Below, piece by piece: positions 1 through 11,663 of a stretch of 64,000 bases of DNA. The position numbers and the translations under genes were made by a program. Numbering within the stretch: position 1 is the first letter of the stretch; every line of letters starts with the position of its first letter. The notes beneath the pieces are model-generated. The model worked only from the letters and a program-made list of their open reading frames with translations. It ran no database searches and had not been told where the DNA came from. The DNA is from Hericium rajendrae (Eukaryota; Basidiomycota; Agaricomycetes; Russulales; Hericiaceae): assembly GCA_033439255.1 (NCBI GenBank), contig CM065881.1:1426001-1490000 (forward strand), in the 5' to 3' direction.

Positions 1-928
1 TCCTCACCACTACGTTCAGGGCCTGCATGGCAAATAAAAGTGAGCAGCAAGTCGAGAGAAACGACAAGTTACGGAACTCACAGTGATGGCGGTCAGGACA
101 GTGTTGTCATGGGACTGCTGTCCTAAAAGGAAACGCTGGAGGACCCTACGGAATGCGTCAATGCAGCACAACCCGGATCAACAAAGTACGCGACTTACTC
201 TGGGTTTATCTCCGCGACGTGGTTCAACTTGACTTTGTAGACCTTAGGACCACGGCCGCCCGCCCGCGTATCCTCCCCAGCGCTGCCGTATGACAAAGGG
301 ACATCGAACTGGTGAACGTTAGTTCAGATTTATCTCCAATACAGACAAGGCATGCGCACCTCCCCAGCATCACCGAAAGAGTACTTGGTCGAAGAAAAGA
401 GGTTCTTTCGGCCGTCATAAACACCCCGCGGAGAGAAAACTTGTGGGGCTGCCACGGTCTGCAAGGCTTTAATGATCTCAAAGGTAAGGACAACTGGGAG
501 GGTCTTCTCTGAGGGTGAGATGACTATGCAAAAACACATCAGAGTGTGACCACAGCGTCTAGTCTATGACTATACTGACCAACTATATTGCAAAGGACGT
601 TGAAGTAAGAAGACGAGTCCGGATGAAAAGGAAAAACGAGCGTACCGTCGTAATGATGAATCGTTCGCTGCGGAATCGTGGTCTCGAAGTGATTCGTGAA
701 TACTTCGATTGCCCTGCCTGCGTTGCCAAAGCCCGGGCGTTTCACACCTATGGACTCTACATGGGCCAAGGCGAGCCCGCCACTCGGCGGAGGCCCACCA
801 CCTGGAGCAGGTGGCCCGCCTCGTCCGCCTCCTCTACCGCCCCTGCCCCCGCCGGCTCCTCTCCCGCCGGCTCCTCTCCCCCCGCCTCTTGCTCCGCGAC
901 CGCGACCTGGATCTCCTCGGGGCGGCAT
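1..928 (-). CDS. Argonaute, N-terminal part (truncated by window edge)
   Basis: RNA-silencing effector that binds small RNAs; only the 5' end is in the window. Exons read 928-646, 523-360, 308-199, 145-82 and 22-1, with phases that join exactly. The start at 928 opens a Gly/Arg/Pro-rich RGG tail of about 55 residues. The eukaryotic Argonaute N domain follows: VKRPGFG, then HHYDVISPSEKTLP across intron 1, VYDGRKNLFSS, YKVKLNHVAEINPE and VLTAITALNVV. PAZ, MID and PIWI would lie beyond position 1, so slicer competence cannot be judged. It is a Dicer-pathway partner by family; no other silencing gene is nearby. The start could be slightly upstream, but the RGG-rich tail is usual for Argonautes. 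Confidence 0.93.
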
Positions 929-1702
929 GGCAATGTGAGTACGATATATGGTCGAGAACGCGTCCGCGACGTGTGTCTAGTAGAGGACTGAAAACTGCGG
1001 AGATGGTGGGTGGCAAGATGTTGTGGGGGAAAAGAAGAAAGACGCGATATAAGAAGGGACGCGACGCAGGGGCCCCACGTGCCGGCGATCAAGACCACTC
1101 GACATTGTCGCTCCTTGTGTCCAAAAAGACGCGCATTGTATTCTTTGTTCCATCACCGTGTCCGCTTCCCAATATTATTATCGATGACTCCCCTGTGATT
1201 GCCTGCGCCAGAACATACTGCGCGCTGCGACGTGAAGAGGAGGCCTGCGACGTACCGTGGCTAGAGGCTGCACGAGGTGGACACATGCATTTGCAGCAGA
1301 TCTGCCGGATATGGACAGCCGAGTTATGGGTCCGAGTGGATCCAGTAATACTTCGTAGCGGCGACTTCCTGCGGTTTTACTGCGCAGCTGCGGCTGCGGG
1401 CTCTAGATTCATTCGACTACAAAAAGGTCGCCTGACGACACGTCCCCGACGTCACCCAAGCTTCGCACTGTATACGTTCGTAAAAGAATCCATAGAAGAG
1501 TAATGCAGATGGTCAACGCCCCGCTATGCGTGTGGCTTAGATAACTGAGTATAGCATCGCATCCCTTGAGAACTCCATCGACAGCAGGGTAGTGTGGGAA
1601 TAAGGATAACGCCGTATTCTGCATTGCAGCTGCCCGATCACACGGCATTCTGCTCCAAATTACAATATTGACCTAACGAAAAATGGGGGGTATCAATACT
1701 AA
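929..1702. other. intergenic: Argonaute 5' flank and HFI1 3' flank
   Basis: No supported gene. The long plus-strand frame that runs in from about 709 overlaps the Gly-rich Argonaute exon in antisense and shows no family signature. This stretch should hold the Argonaute promoter and the end of HFI1. Confidence 0.5.
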
Positions 1703-2825
1703 CTAAGCCCAAGTCTCTAATGCTTGGTCGACAGTACTCCGCTCGCGAAGAAGTGCAAGTAACTGCCATGACGGATCCTGCGGTTCACGTTGTTCGTCAT
1801 CGACTACATCGTCCGTGCCGCGAGGCTCGTTATCCCCAAGAGTAGTCAGGCGCGTCGCTGCCGCTGACTTGTTCGGCAGCACAGCAGGAGAAACAGTAAA
1901 CAGGGTGTCGAAAGCAGAGGGCGACAGCACGTTTCCTGACGAATGTGGAGCAGAAGGGTGGATCGAGGTAATGGCATGTGATGAAGTTGTAAGTGCTAGC
2001 GCTTGAGTGATGACTTGTTTCAATTTCGCCTGGTAAGCAGTCAGTAACGCTACCCTATATTCACGAATGTCATAACCGACCTCAATAGCCAGCGTTAAAA
2101 GTGATGCCACATTCTTGGAGGGTGCGCTAAGATTATGCTGCGCAGATATCAAGTTGATCCTGTCCGATATATGTTGTAGCGTAAAGCCTCGCGCCGAAGA
2201 AGCAAGGTGTAATGCGGGGCGACTTCCAGGAGGATCTGACAGGCGCGCGTCAAGATAATCTACAAAGATTACACGGAGCGGTGCGCATACCTCCTCTTTC
2301 CGGCAACAGCTGCACACCACGCTCACTGGCAATCTCGTCTGCATCAGGCCGTGGTTGTCTGTCAGCGGACAAAGCCATTGGCTGCAGGTGTTTGATTCGT
2401 TCCCGCTCTCGCCGCCCAACCCCAACAGTCCATTTCTTCAGTCTATTGGAGCGAAGGCTTGTTGGTTCATTTGGGTCAGGACCTTGATACGGCAACAGGC
2501 GTCGGCGCTTGCGGGGTGGTGCTTTCGCATCGTCTGGAGGAGGCGACCGTACTGCGAGATGCGCAGATGGATCAAAGATGGAGATAATCAGGGCATTGTG
2601 AAGTTGAACTAAGGCTGCGGTGAGTACTGCGGCTGCGATAGGAAGAAGGACACGATTGGTACCAAGCTGTTGGGTGTCAAGACATTCCCTAATCTGTTCG
2701 TCGAATTCTGCCCTGGATATGGTCGCGGACAAGAATGACTGCAATAGAGACCAGTATTGAGGAGCTTTGTGACCCAGTCCGAGTGCTAGCTTGCTCTTGA
2801 TCGTCGCGGTCGATTCGAGAGACAT
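1703..2825 (-). CDS. HFI1: SAGA complex subunit Hfi1/Ada1-like (TADA1)
   Basis: Structural subunit of the SAGA histone-acetyltransferase coactivator, nuclear; it pairs through a histone-fold-like region with TAF12. Three exons (2825-2663, 2608-2291, 2259-1703) give 345 residues. The N-terminus shows the family core: TATIKSKLALGLG, QYWSLLQSFL and EFDEQIRECLDT, joined across intron 1 to LVQLHNALIISIFD. A basic stretch (RKRRRLLPYQ) sits near residue 110. The C-terminal part contains SARGFTLQHISDRINLI and a predicted helix ending ALLTAYQAKLKQVI, as in the Hfi1 C-terminal region. It is divergent from the makorin gene with about 170 bp between starts. Assignment rests on the N-terminal core. Confidence 0.85.
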
Positions 2826-2994
2826 TGCCGGGGAGGAGGAGAAGATGAGACCAGCAGCGCCACTGACGCGCGCGCGATATCCGAAATGACCACGTGCCCT
2901 TATTATCAAACCGCGTGGCGGGCTTCTGTCCGCTTGTCCTTCTCTCTTAGAGACGACCACCTGCGCTCGACGATATGTCCTAATCAGCACCACT
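2826..2994. promoter_or_regulatory. bidirectional promoter, HFI1 / makorin
   Basis: A 169-bp gap separates the two divergent start codons, so both promoters must lie here or inside the 5' leaders. No specific motif is claimed. Confidence 0.55.
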
Positions 2995-5130
2995 ATGGAT
3001 CGACCAAGCACCTCGAAAGCCAGAGGAGTCTGTCGCTATTACAACACCCCGCGGGGTTGCTTTCAGGGCGATCGCTGCAAGTTTCTGCATGGCGAGGAGA
3101 CTCTGACATCTTATGACAAGAGCAAGACCTGCAGATATTACGCAGCTGGTGCGTGTTGTCATGGGTCTTGATGCTCTTGAATGGAATTGTGATACGCTCT
3201 GCGCCAGGGTATTGCAAGAGAGGGGAGAAGTGTTGGTTCAAGCATGTAATGCCCGATCAAGATACACCGACTGAGACGCTAGCTCATCCGCCTCCGCCCC
3301 TCGCGCCCGACTCTAACATGTGTGGCATCTGTCTCGAGATGCCGACTACATTCGGCCTACTGAGTGAGTGCTTCGTAACTCTCGACAGACATGGTCTTAC
3401 CGTTGCACAGGCGACTGTAGCCACATATTCTGCTTAGACGTACGTCTCGGGACTTTCGCTATTTGTGCTCGAGCTTATCAATCTCTCGCAGTGTCTTCGC
3501 ACCTGGCGAGATCGGGATGGGAAGAACGAGGACATGCTTTACTCAAGGGTCAACAAGAAGTGCCCGTATTGCCGTACCCCGTCCAAGTTCGTCACGCCCT
3601 CGAGTCTGTTTTACCCTACCGGCCATCCAGGCAAGACTGCTGCTATAGAGCGCTACAAGGCCAGCATGGCGCGCATCAAGTGCAAGTACGTAGATATCTC
3701 TGGCATCAGTATACCAGCCATCTCACCGTTGTCCCAGATACTTCCTGGAATCCAAGCCTAATGACAGATTTTGCCCCTTTGGCCGGGATTGCCTATATCA
3801 GCACCAGAATGACGATGGTACGCCCTACGTGTTCAAGCACGGGACGGACTATTACATGCCCGTAAGTCGTTTCTTTGATGCTGCTCTTTCGGCGTCATTG
3901 ACATCCCAATAGCGATGGAGTCGCGCGAGCGGGGGCGCCAATACCAGCGAATCCGCAGGCCCGGATGGATTTTTTCAGAACGCGCTTAATCGATTTCTTA
4001 GCGGTTCTCTCCACGATATGAACATTTACATCGAGGATATCCGTGCCATGCTCAATCGGCCGCCTGATTCTGAAGATCGGCAGGAGGGCCTTTCTAACGG
4101 ATCATCGAGCAGGGTGGAGTGGATCCCAATGCCGCCTCGTACAGGCCGCAGCCATACAATAGATAATTTGGTACGTATCGCATGTTTCAATAATTCTTTT
4201 CTGGCTACGGATGTTAATTCGACAAAATACCTCTTGTTCTCTCGCATTTCGCAGGCCGACGATATTGTTCGAAATCTTTCTCAAATTCCGAACGCTATGG
4301 AAGACCTCTTAACGTCCCCGAATGCCCTTACGACAACTGCCTCTGAAACAAGAGCTGAAGCATCGCCTAACGCCAATGCAGACGCGGCTCCCACGACGTC
4401 GACCACGCTATCAAGTTCATCGCATCCATTCGTGCCGGACGTGCCTTTACGCTCTTTTGACCTGAACTATCAATCTAGTTCACGACCATCGTCTTCTCTT
4501 TCCACAGCCAATTCTATGCCCGAGCTAGAAACCGTGCTTGACTCGGATAGCGAGTTAGACGGCGGTGACGCGGAGTACTCAGATTCGGAGGACGAGCGCA
4601 ACGTCCCGTATCCCGATTTCCACATTGCTTCTGACATGCATCACCCGCGACGGGTTGGGGTTGCCAGCGCATTTTTGGAGACATTGGAGAGCGTGCATGA
4701 GCATGCAGATGCTCATGTCGAGCCTGAGGGAACTAATGAGGCTTCTAGCTCCGCGGCCGAACACCCGCCTCAGACTGGTACTCCACCGATGCCGTCCATC
4801 TCTGACCCACCTGTGTCGTCTGTCATCGCCGAGCAGGACTCATCACCTCCAATACCGACCTTGGAGGAATCTCTAGCATCTCCCATGCTGTCAGAAGAAC
4901 TTCCATTACCCGATGGCCCTGCCCAATCGGCAGAGCCTGCGTCGAGCTCGCCGATGCCAGACGTTTTATTTGGTCCTGAGCTGCCAGTTTTGCGACAGGA
5001 TGCAGAGCCTCCATTCATGACAGATGGCCGCGGGCGTGTCGTTTGGAGTCGTACGGGCGCGAAATCGGGAGGTGCGGGTGGGCGGGGACGGCGCGCGGAG
5101 GGGACAGAGGACATGGAGCGCATAGAATGA
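2995..5130 (+). CDS. makorin-type E3 ubiquitin ligase (CCCH-CCCH-RING-CCCH)
   Basis: Predicted RING E3 ligase with RNA-binding CCCH fingers. Seven exons: 2995-3148, 3208-3363, 3411-3439 (29 nt), 3492-3685, 3738-3861, 3913-4170 and 4255-5130; 596 residues. Finger 1 is C-x8-C-x5-C-x3-H ending CKFLH near residue 30. Finger 2 ends CWFKH at about residue 64. The RING starts at CGICLEMP (about residue 90), continues CSHIFCLDC across introns 2-3, and closes with KKCPYCRTPSKF. A third CCCH follows, ending RDCLYQH. This order is the makorin signature. The second half is acidic, Ser/Pro-rich and probably disordered, longer than in animal makorins. The last intron (4171-4254) also keeps an open frame, so a 28-residue retained form is possible. 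Confidence 0.9.
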
Positions 5131-5526
5131 GGGCAGATTATAGCGTAAGAGCGATTGTAAATGGTGATCTGACTGTACGCTATGTGGTATGTATTTTACC
5201 AGTTTTCGGACTCTGGCTTGGATTGGTGCTCTTGGCTCTGCCTTCAATATCAATGGTGAGTTCGGTTTTGTCAAAATGGACTGGTGATATTGGAAAGCTA
5301 GGTATCCGGTAAGTACAGGGTACGTCACTACTTTCCCGCGTAGGTCATAAAGTTGATTCATACGGTTCATCCAGGACCTTTGCTCAAGAAGATCAAACAT
5401 ATCTCCCTGACTACGTGTCGCTCGGAAGTTCCCCGAGTCGAGTCTGTGGCTACGAGCTGATATTGTTCATAAAGCTTTCTATCTCCGCGTATACCTGGTG
5501 TTTACGGTTAGACATATCATTCCGTT
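5131..5526. other. intergenic, convergent 3' flanks
   Basis: Lies between the convergent makorin gene and a small minus-strand gene. Only short frames without family features; nothing else seen. Confidence 0.5.
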
Positions 5527-5990
5527 CTAAGCCAGCCATTGAAAGCTGACCTCTTTCGCGATGCTCTCCACAGCGAATATTGCATCGTCAAATCTGCACG
5601 AGTCTGGTGTGAAAGGTGTACTTGGTGCACCGCTGTTACCGAAGACCTCCGAATTGAGGTGCTGTTTGGTTGATGAGTTCATAGCGTACTGACATGAGCA
5701 GATTAAATGCCTACCTCCAAAATCGTGTGCATGAATGCACGTCGCACCTTCTTCCTGAAGCGAGGAACGGTACGCACGCAACCTAGGGTGAACTTTCTAA
5801 TTGCCAAACGTAGACCGTCCTCAACTTCGTCGATGCCCTCTTGTATGTGCGGTATGCACCCTTTGATGCGTTCCCAACTGGTCTGTGTAGGTCGCATGTT
5901 TCGACCCTTGGATCTGGAATTATGACGACGGGACGTGGTCCTAAAAGCTGTGGGGACGTTGGAAGCGTGAGGGAGGGGGATGTTAGGCAT
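5527..5990 (-). CDS. hypothetical protein, 136 aa, two exons
   Basis: Not recognised. Exon 1 (5990-5715) starts at MPNIPLPH and ends HTILE; intron 5714-5662 has GTAGGC...CAG borders; exon 2 (5661-5527) continues in phase 0 with HLNSEVFGNSG and ends VSFQWLA. The product is strongly basic in its first half (RTTSRRHNSRSKGRNMRP), then has an amphipathic stretch IPHIQEGIDEVEDGLRLAI, an Arg/Lys-rich patch RFRKKVRRAFMH and an acidic C-terminus. There is no signal peptide or membrane span. The clean splice join supports a real gene, but no homologous family comes to mind. Confidence 0.5.
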
Positions 5991-6818
5991 CGTATGCATG
6001 TAAAACCCGTGTAAGCAGTCTGTCTTTATATACACAAAATCTCAGTGTTGTGCTCACTGGGTGTCCATGACTTGCTGTAACTTCTGGCCATGAATCAGCT
6101 GTATCGATATCCCTGACCCATGTTGACCACACCAAATTGCAGGACTCACAGCTGTACTGCTCCAGACTAGGCACGGCCGACGGCCGATGGGCGCTAGGTG
6201 TCGCTTTCTGGCCCTACTGCCCAAATAAAGCAATAACTGTTGTGGTGACCATCTGCAGTTGGAATGCACAGTAAGTTGGCTTCCAGCTGTTGGACTTCCA
6301 GAGGTGACGCGGGACTCCTTGACGTAGCCTCCTTACCCGTAGTGTTTCAACTGTCAAGCCACTAGCTGTTCAATCTCCAATGACAGGTGTCTCTGAGCTG
6401 AGTGCCAGAACGACTTTGGACAGCGGTATTACATTCACTTCTTCTCACCCATTAGTTTAAAGCATGCGTTACTAGAATACGCAGATTCTCACTGCAACTG
6501 CCTCTTTTCCGCAGGTCTATTAAGTTCGGGCGCATGATAATCTCAGTGCTTAGCTAAACAAGTCGTTGTGTCGTAATCCTTGCGTCAGAACGCCCAAAGC
6601 TTCACAGATAGGCTTTCAGAACTGGTCTATCCATTTGCGGGACGTTCGCGGTCGAGTCGCTGCCTCATCCAACATGGAAAGCACGAGACAGACGACAAGC
6701 TCATTACACGCTCAGCAAACACTCTAGGTAAGTTGTCCGAGCTCTGGGGTATCAATTCACTAATTGGACATCCTTTAATCTTAGGGATTCCGTCTATGGA
6801 GAGCCGATATAAATGCTA
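5991..6818. other. intergenic
   Basis: No supported gene. A plus-strand frame at 6580-6951 overlaps the antisense of the last exon of family member A and lacks any family motif. Probably the promoter of the 136-aa gene and the 3' flank of member A. Confidence 0.45.
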
Positions 6819-7751
6819 TTACAATTGTGGACGACGCGGACCCAGCTGCAGCAACGGCATAATTGTGCCGCCCGAGGTCGAAACCACACCCGCAAGCCAT
6901 ATCTCCTCAAGCAGAAGCCTATCCTCGCCTTCTCCAATCCGGTATTGGTAGTGCCTGTTATGGTCGTTGGCTTTCTTCGCATCCTGTGCATCTCGTCATT
7001 GATTGACCCCGCACAACGGCAACACGAATGGTCACCTTCTCAATAAAATTCTTGATACCTCTCGCGACGTGGCGGATGAACTTCTGCATTGTGATGGGTC
7101 CAGGCTCCTTTTTCTCATTCTGGAGATGGAACTGATAAACCTCGTCCTTATAGCCAACCCACTGTGAAGCGCAGAAGAACGAAACCTTTTCGTAAAAGAT
7201 TCGATGGAAGATATGTACCGTGCACGTACCTTTATATGCATCTTGGTCGTCGTCTTCCTTTGGTAATCCAAAGGTATGAGCCCGTCGGAACCCTTGATAT
7301 TGCCACAATTCTCATTGAATGCGTCGGATAGCGAGATGCCGGCGGGGCCATCATCTCTGGTCTCGAAAAAAATCGTGGAGGCCGGCGGGTTCCTCGACAG
7401 CTGTGTTGACTCTCGGCCCGTCCTCTCGTATGCTCTGAACGGCGTTTGCTTCAGCACAATGCCATGCGCATCGTCAGGTACGTAGTCGAGCGCCAAAAGA
7501 GATGGTCCTTGGTCCGGTGCGGCTTCCGCTTGGTGGAGGATGCGCCAAATCGAATGGGAACGATTGTCGACGTTCGAGTCAAGCCCGTCAACGTGTCTTC
7601 TCAAACTGTGCGAAACAAGAGACTCGGAGAACCACTCGCCGAAAGTCGTGGCGATGTATCCGTCGCGCAAACGTGGCACGGTCTGGCGGGCATCGTCAAG
7701 TTATTCTGGACATTATGGATGGTTCACGCTCACTGGTGAAAGAAATACCAT
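6819..7751 (-). CDS. uncharacterised fungal family, member A (WxGY / PIT core)
   Basis: Function unknown. Model: 7751-7734, 7682-7230, 7161-7036 and 6983-6819, 253 residues. It matches members B, C and D at the same intron positions. MHIK joins across an intron to WVGYKDE, where D has SVRIN|WPGY. GPITMQKFIRHVARGIKNFIE follows, then a final exon with HYQYRIGEGED and IMPLLQLG, parallel to the W-IG and PILQ segment of C. The first 6-codon exon (MVFLSP) is uncertain: an in-frame TGA lies just upstream, so the gene may have a lost or unseen N-terminal exon. The SP|T splice junction is shared with C. The TM-containing N-terminus seen in B and C is missing here, so this copy may be truncated. Confidence 0.55.
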
Positions 7752-8639
7752 GGATCACAGGCAGTTGAGTTCGAATGCAATCTTGGGGAATCGGGTTTGA
7801 CTGGGGCGGGCATCTTGGTCGCTGAAAGCGATTATATGTTTCCTCAGCTACAGCTGTAGGGGTTGTTTTGTTCGCTCTTACAGTCACGATGGACGCTGAT
7901 CCCGAAATGAATCATGATAATTTACAGCCAGAGGGGTAAGGTGGGTAGCAGAATTTATTGCAACCTCATTTATCTGACTTAGTAACAACGCGGCCCTCCA
8001 GCTGTAGGCTTCAATGCCAAAAATAAAGTAAGCAGAAGTCGGCGAATTCATCATCAATCTCCCAAGACGGGATCATCGATGACTGGGGTTTGCTACCCAT
8101 GGTCCGGAGGTTGCCAAAAAGAGGTTGGCGGAGGCGCTAAAGATGGACTGGAGGCGGTAACGCGGGCAAGGTGGTCGTCCTGATTGCGGGTACTCCCTCC
8201 CACACCAGCGCTGGGTGTAGATTTCGATGACGGATCCTTGGACGGCTTGGTTCCTCTCCAGACTGTTTGCGAAATGGCTGCGCGAGGTGTTCCGGTCGTC
8301 TGTTTCCGGTACCGGTCGCATGTTTCCAACGCCTAACATGCTTGTCGCACGTCAATTTTCCGACGAGTGTTGAGGGCGTGGTCAGAGTGATTGGCTTCCT
8401 CAAGGTATGCCTGTTGGGAGACCAACTGCTCCGCTGTTCCGTTGTGTGTCTTCCAACCGTCATCATATCTACTGCCATAAACGACACCTATCTCGTCCAT
8501 CAAGGTACTGTACACATAAGTACAATTATAGCGACACATGGAACTCGATTATCGTAGACACAAATATTGTCTATTCCACTCCCACTCAGTTATCATAAGA
8601 AGCCGCAGACCATGTGCAACCTCCCACTGCAACTCTAAG
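7752..8639. other. intergenic between family members A and B
   Basis: Several overlapping short frames at about 8070-8560 on both strands show no splice-compatible extension into member A or recognisable domain. This is where an N-terminal exon of A would be expected; I could not find one. Confidence 0.4.
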
Positions 8640-9911
8640 TCAGAAAACGTTATCAACATCACCGAACTGCGCGAGGACCTCATCCGTACCCGGTAACCAT
8701 CGGAGAGGCCCATTGTTCGCGAGTTGCATTATCGGTACGAAGGATCCCGATGAGACTTGAACGACTCCAATTAAAACGATATCGTGCAACCCTATCTTTC
8801 CACTGCCGATTTTCCAGTCAGCATATTGTCCATGCGTGATGTCCAACTCCGGGGGGTTCTGAGATTAAGGTCGTGAGCAGAGTAAAGGGACAGGATGGTG
8901 AAGCTAAAGCTAACTTCAAATAGGTCTTTTAGATGGGCAAAGACCTTCTGTGCCAGCGTGGGACGAGTCACGGATTTCTTGCCCAGGTATATCGTAAATT
9001 CCTTGGATTTGTACGGCCAAAGCTGAAGGTAAAATTTGGGACAGTCAGCTTAGCGTTTGAATAGAATAGGGATAACTCACACAGACACGCAGATCAACAG
9101 AGGATTTACCGAAGTCAAACACCTCTTCGTTTCCCTCGGCCAGCGTGCTTATAGGAGCGTCGCCGACAGCATGAGCATACGATACGCCCAACTTTCCATT
9201 GTCTCCGAAGAAATAGATTGGAAGATGTAGCATCGCATTCGCCACAAGATCCTGTTGATTCTTCAAGGTGTGCGGAGCCCAGAACTTCTGGGGGATGATT
9301 GGACCTCTCTCTTTGAGGTCGACTACGAGGTCGATGGGACAGCGTGGATTGGTCGCAATGGATGAGGGTAAAGAACCTGGTACCTCGGGCGGGAGGTAAT
9401 AACCGACGATACTTGTCCCAGGAATTTCCTGAGGCTGGAGCTGATCCAATGCGACCTGGCCCTTCAAGAGGGAGTTGGCGATGTACTCTCCGGACAGATG
9501 GTGGCCCCATGTCAGGCCGAGCGACCCCTCGGTTACAAGTCTCTCGACCGAGAAGCACATAGAGGGCGGAGTCGTCTGAAAGAAACGTTGGTTGGCGGCA
9601 GGGGGGGTTAGGGCGCGTCAACGAAGTATGTCGAGGGAGAGGACGTCTGATTGTCCTTTGGATTGTAGAAAGGGCGAACAGATCACTGCTGCTTTTGATC
9701 TCGCAACATAACAACTGGAGGGATGCAAAAGACCACTGGCGGGATTTGTTTTACAATTGGATGAAACGAAAGTGCGACTAAAGCCTCGAAGCAGAAGGAA
9801 CAGGGCGAGAGCCATTGCGACGGCGTGAAGGACTCTAGCTGTCGGGATGTTCAGGGGAATGACTGTGCAGGCCGCTGCGCAGCGCGAACTAGCAGAACGC
9901 CGGGGGATCAT
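8640..9911 (-). CDS. uncharacterised fungal family, member B (predicted membrane-anchored)
   Basis: Function unknown; paralogue of A, C and D. Exons 9911-9687, 9575-9081, 9022-8915 and 8858-8640 give 348 residues with consistent phases. The N-terminus carries a hydrophobic span (residues about 25-45, AVAMALALFLLL) preceded by basic residues, suggesting a signal anchor. The exon after intron 1 begins TTPPSMCF and runs RLVTEGSLGLTWG, aligning with MLTEGCISFTFG in C. The segment LHLPIYFFGDNGKLGVS aligns with LSLPIFFVHENGGVGLS in C. WPYKSKEFTIYLG and RPTLAQKVFAHLKDLFE fill the core exon; the last exon has DWKIGSGKIGLHDIVLIGV and VSSGSFVPIMQL. The exon 1 donor (GTGATC) is weak, so the first exon is the least certain part. 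Confidence 0.6.
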
Positions 9912-11663
9912 TGACACTATGGGACTGTGATAGCAAGTTAGATGAGAAGCCTGCCTCGTGGAATTAGCCTCCAGGGGCAGTCAGGACCGACAACTGGAGC
10001 AGTAGTGATGGCCGTATCAGCGGGAGGTGTCGAAGAGGATCGAATAATAATAAGTCGCGTCACGGACCAGTCCCCCTGTGCACTTGAAGGGGCTCAAGTC
10101 TGGATGAACAACGACACAAGGAACCATACCAAAGCCGGGAGCCATCACGGCGGCCTTGGCTATGCACATCGGCTAGGACCTCCATCCACAATTATTACCA
10201 CCAAGGACTCGTAGTCGGGGTCGGTATTGGACAGCGGTGGAAGTCATGTGCTGATCTAGCATGGCGAAGTAATGGACTCTTGGCAGACGGACTTCCGGTA
10301 GGTAGAGGGGTGTAACGAACAATGAGAAACCCATCCTGGCATCGATAGAGGGAGGCGGGTAGGATCTGGGTGCCGGCAACAGGAGCTGGGTCAAAGCAGC
10401 GCCCGTGTAGATGCTGCCAGCTGTTGGTATCATGGTGCAAATTAGCCCTGAAGCTGCTTTCTGGCATCAAGGAAGACTGGGACTGACAATTGGAGGCTGG
10501 AAGAATGATGTCCCTGACGAGAGAAGAAGCGGATTGAAGAGGGTTTTCATGCACGCCACACGGCGGATCAGTGTGCCCCGTACAGCTGTAGGATATGGAA
10601 CGTGTTCGGGAAATGAAGACGGTACTTCGCAGGAAAGCCTAGATTCGCCATGGACCGTATTGAGAACACAGATTCGTCAGAACTTCCACCGCGGCCATAG
10701 ATCTATAATCGCCAGAAGACATATGTCCCGACAGACCGGATAGTGGCTTAGATCGGGATGAGTCATGCACTAGTATCGCCATGCCATTCGCATATTCATA
10801 GACCTTAAGCTCGCCAGCTTGCGGCATGTGGAAGGGTCTATGACCAAGGGAGAATCGCGAGAGGAGAAGGGGGAGGGGAAGGTCGGCAGTAACGACTGGC
10901 GTGGAAGCGGCTGCCACTTTAAAAGTGAAGTTGAGGCGCTGGACTGAAGTTTTCAACATCGCTTCCAGAGCCCCCCACGCTGATCCGATCTGTCCAACTG
11001 CTCTCTTCAAAGGACATAGCCCGCATGTTATCCAAGTGAATCCGGGTCTACATCCAGTCCTTCCAGGCATATCCACTGATGGAAAAAATGCATCGCAGAA
11101 AAGCCCGTGGGGGAAGACACGCCATGATGAGCTTCATGGCCCTTCCCGGGAAGATACACTGAGCAGGTTTGAAGCAGCTAGTCATTGAACACAGAATGAC
11201 TGACCGACTCCAGGTCACGACTTTCACGTGAGAGTTCACCTATAGTGAGTGGTAAGTTGCAATTTGGAAGACTTAGATACGGTCTTATGTGCATACATAA
11301 GCTGGCTCACTGCATGCAGCGTCTCTTGTGCTTTGGGTCGGAAACGTGTTCCGCCGTCAACGTTTGTTCCTCTGCAGCAGCCCACGTTTCAGAAAGCCAG
11401 AAGTAGAGCGTTGAACGATGATCACCAGTCGATAGCGAACTGATGTTTTGGTTATTTACAGTCACTAGAACAACATTCGACGTTCTTGATTTAATTCGTC
11501 TCCGCCGCCGCGGTGCTGCAATTAGCCGCTTATATAAGCGCCGAACGATCATAACATTATTGCAGTGACGACGTGCGGAACGATAGTCTGTAACACGCAT
11601 TCATGATCCCAACCAATGTTCTGCCAGTATGCAAATTATTCGATATATGATAAGAGTACACCA
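9912..11663. other. gene-poor interval of about 1.75 kb
   Basis: No supported gene. Minus-strand frames at 10195-10554 and 10639-11076 have no recognised motif and no convincing splice partner. A decayed gene cannot be excluded. The right end holds the 3' flank of the adaptor-motif protein. Confidence 0.45.

Noticed and set aside
709-1503. 264-codon plus-strand frame
   Set aside because: Its first part is the antisense of the Gly/Arg-rich Argonaute exon, where biased composition keeps all frames open; the rest has no domain and no start context.
10195-11076. possible fifth member of the A-D family
   Set aside because: Checked both minus-strand frames for the W-x-GY, PIT and VSSGS segments; none is present.
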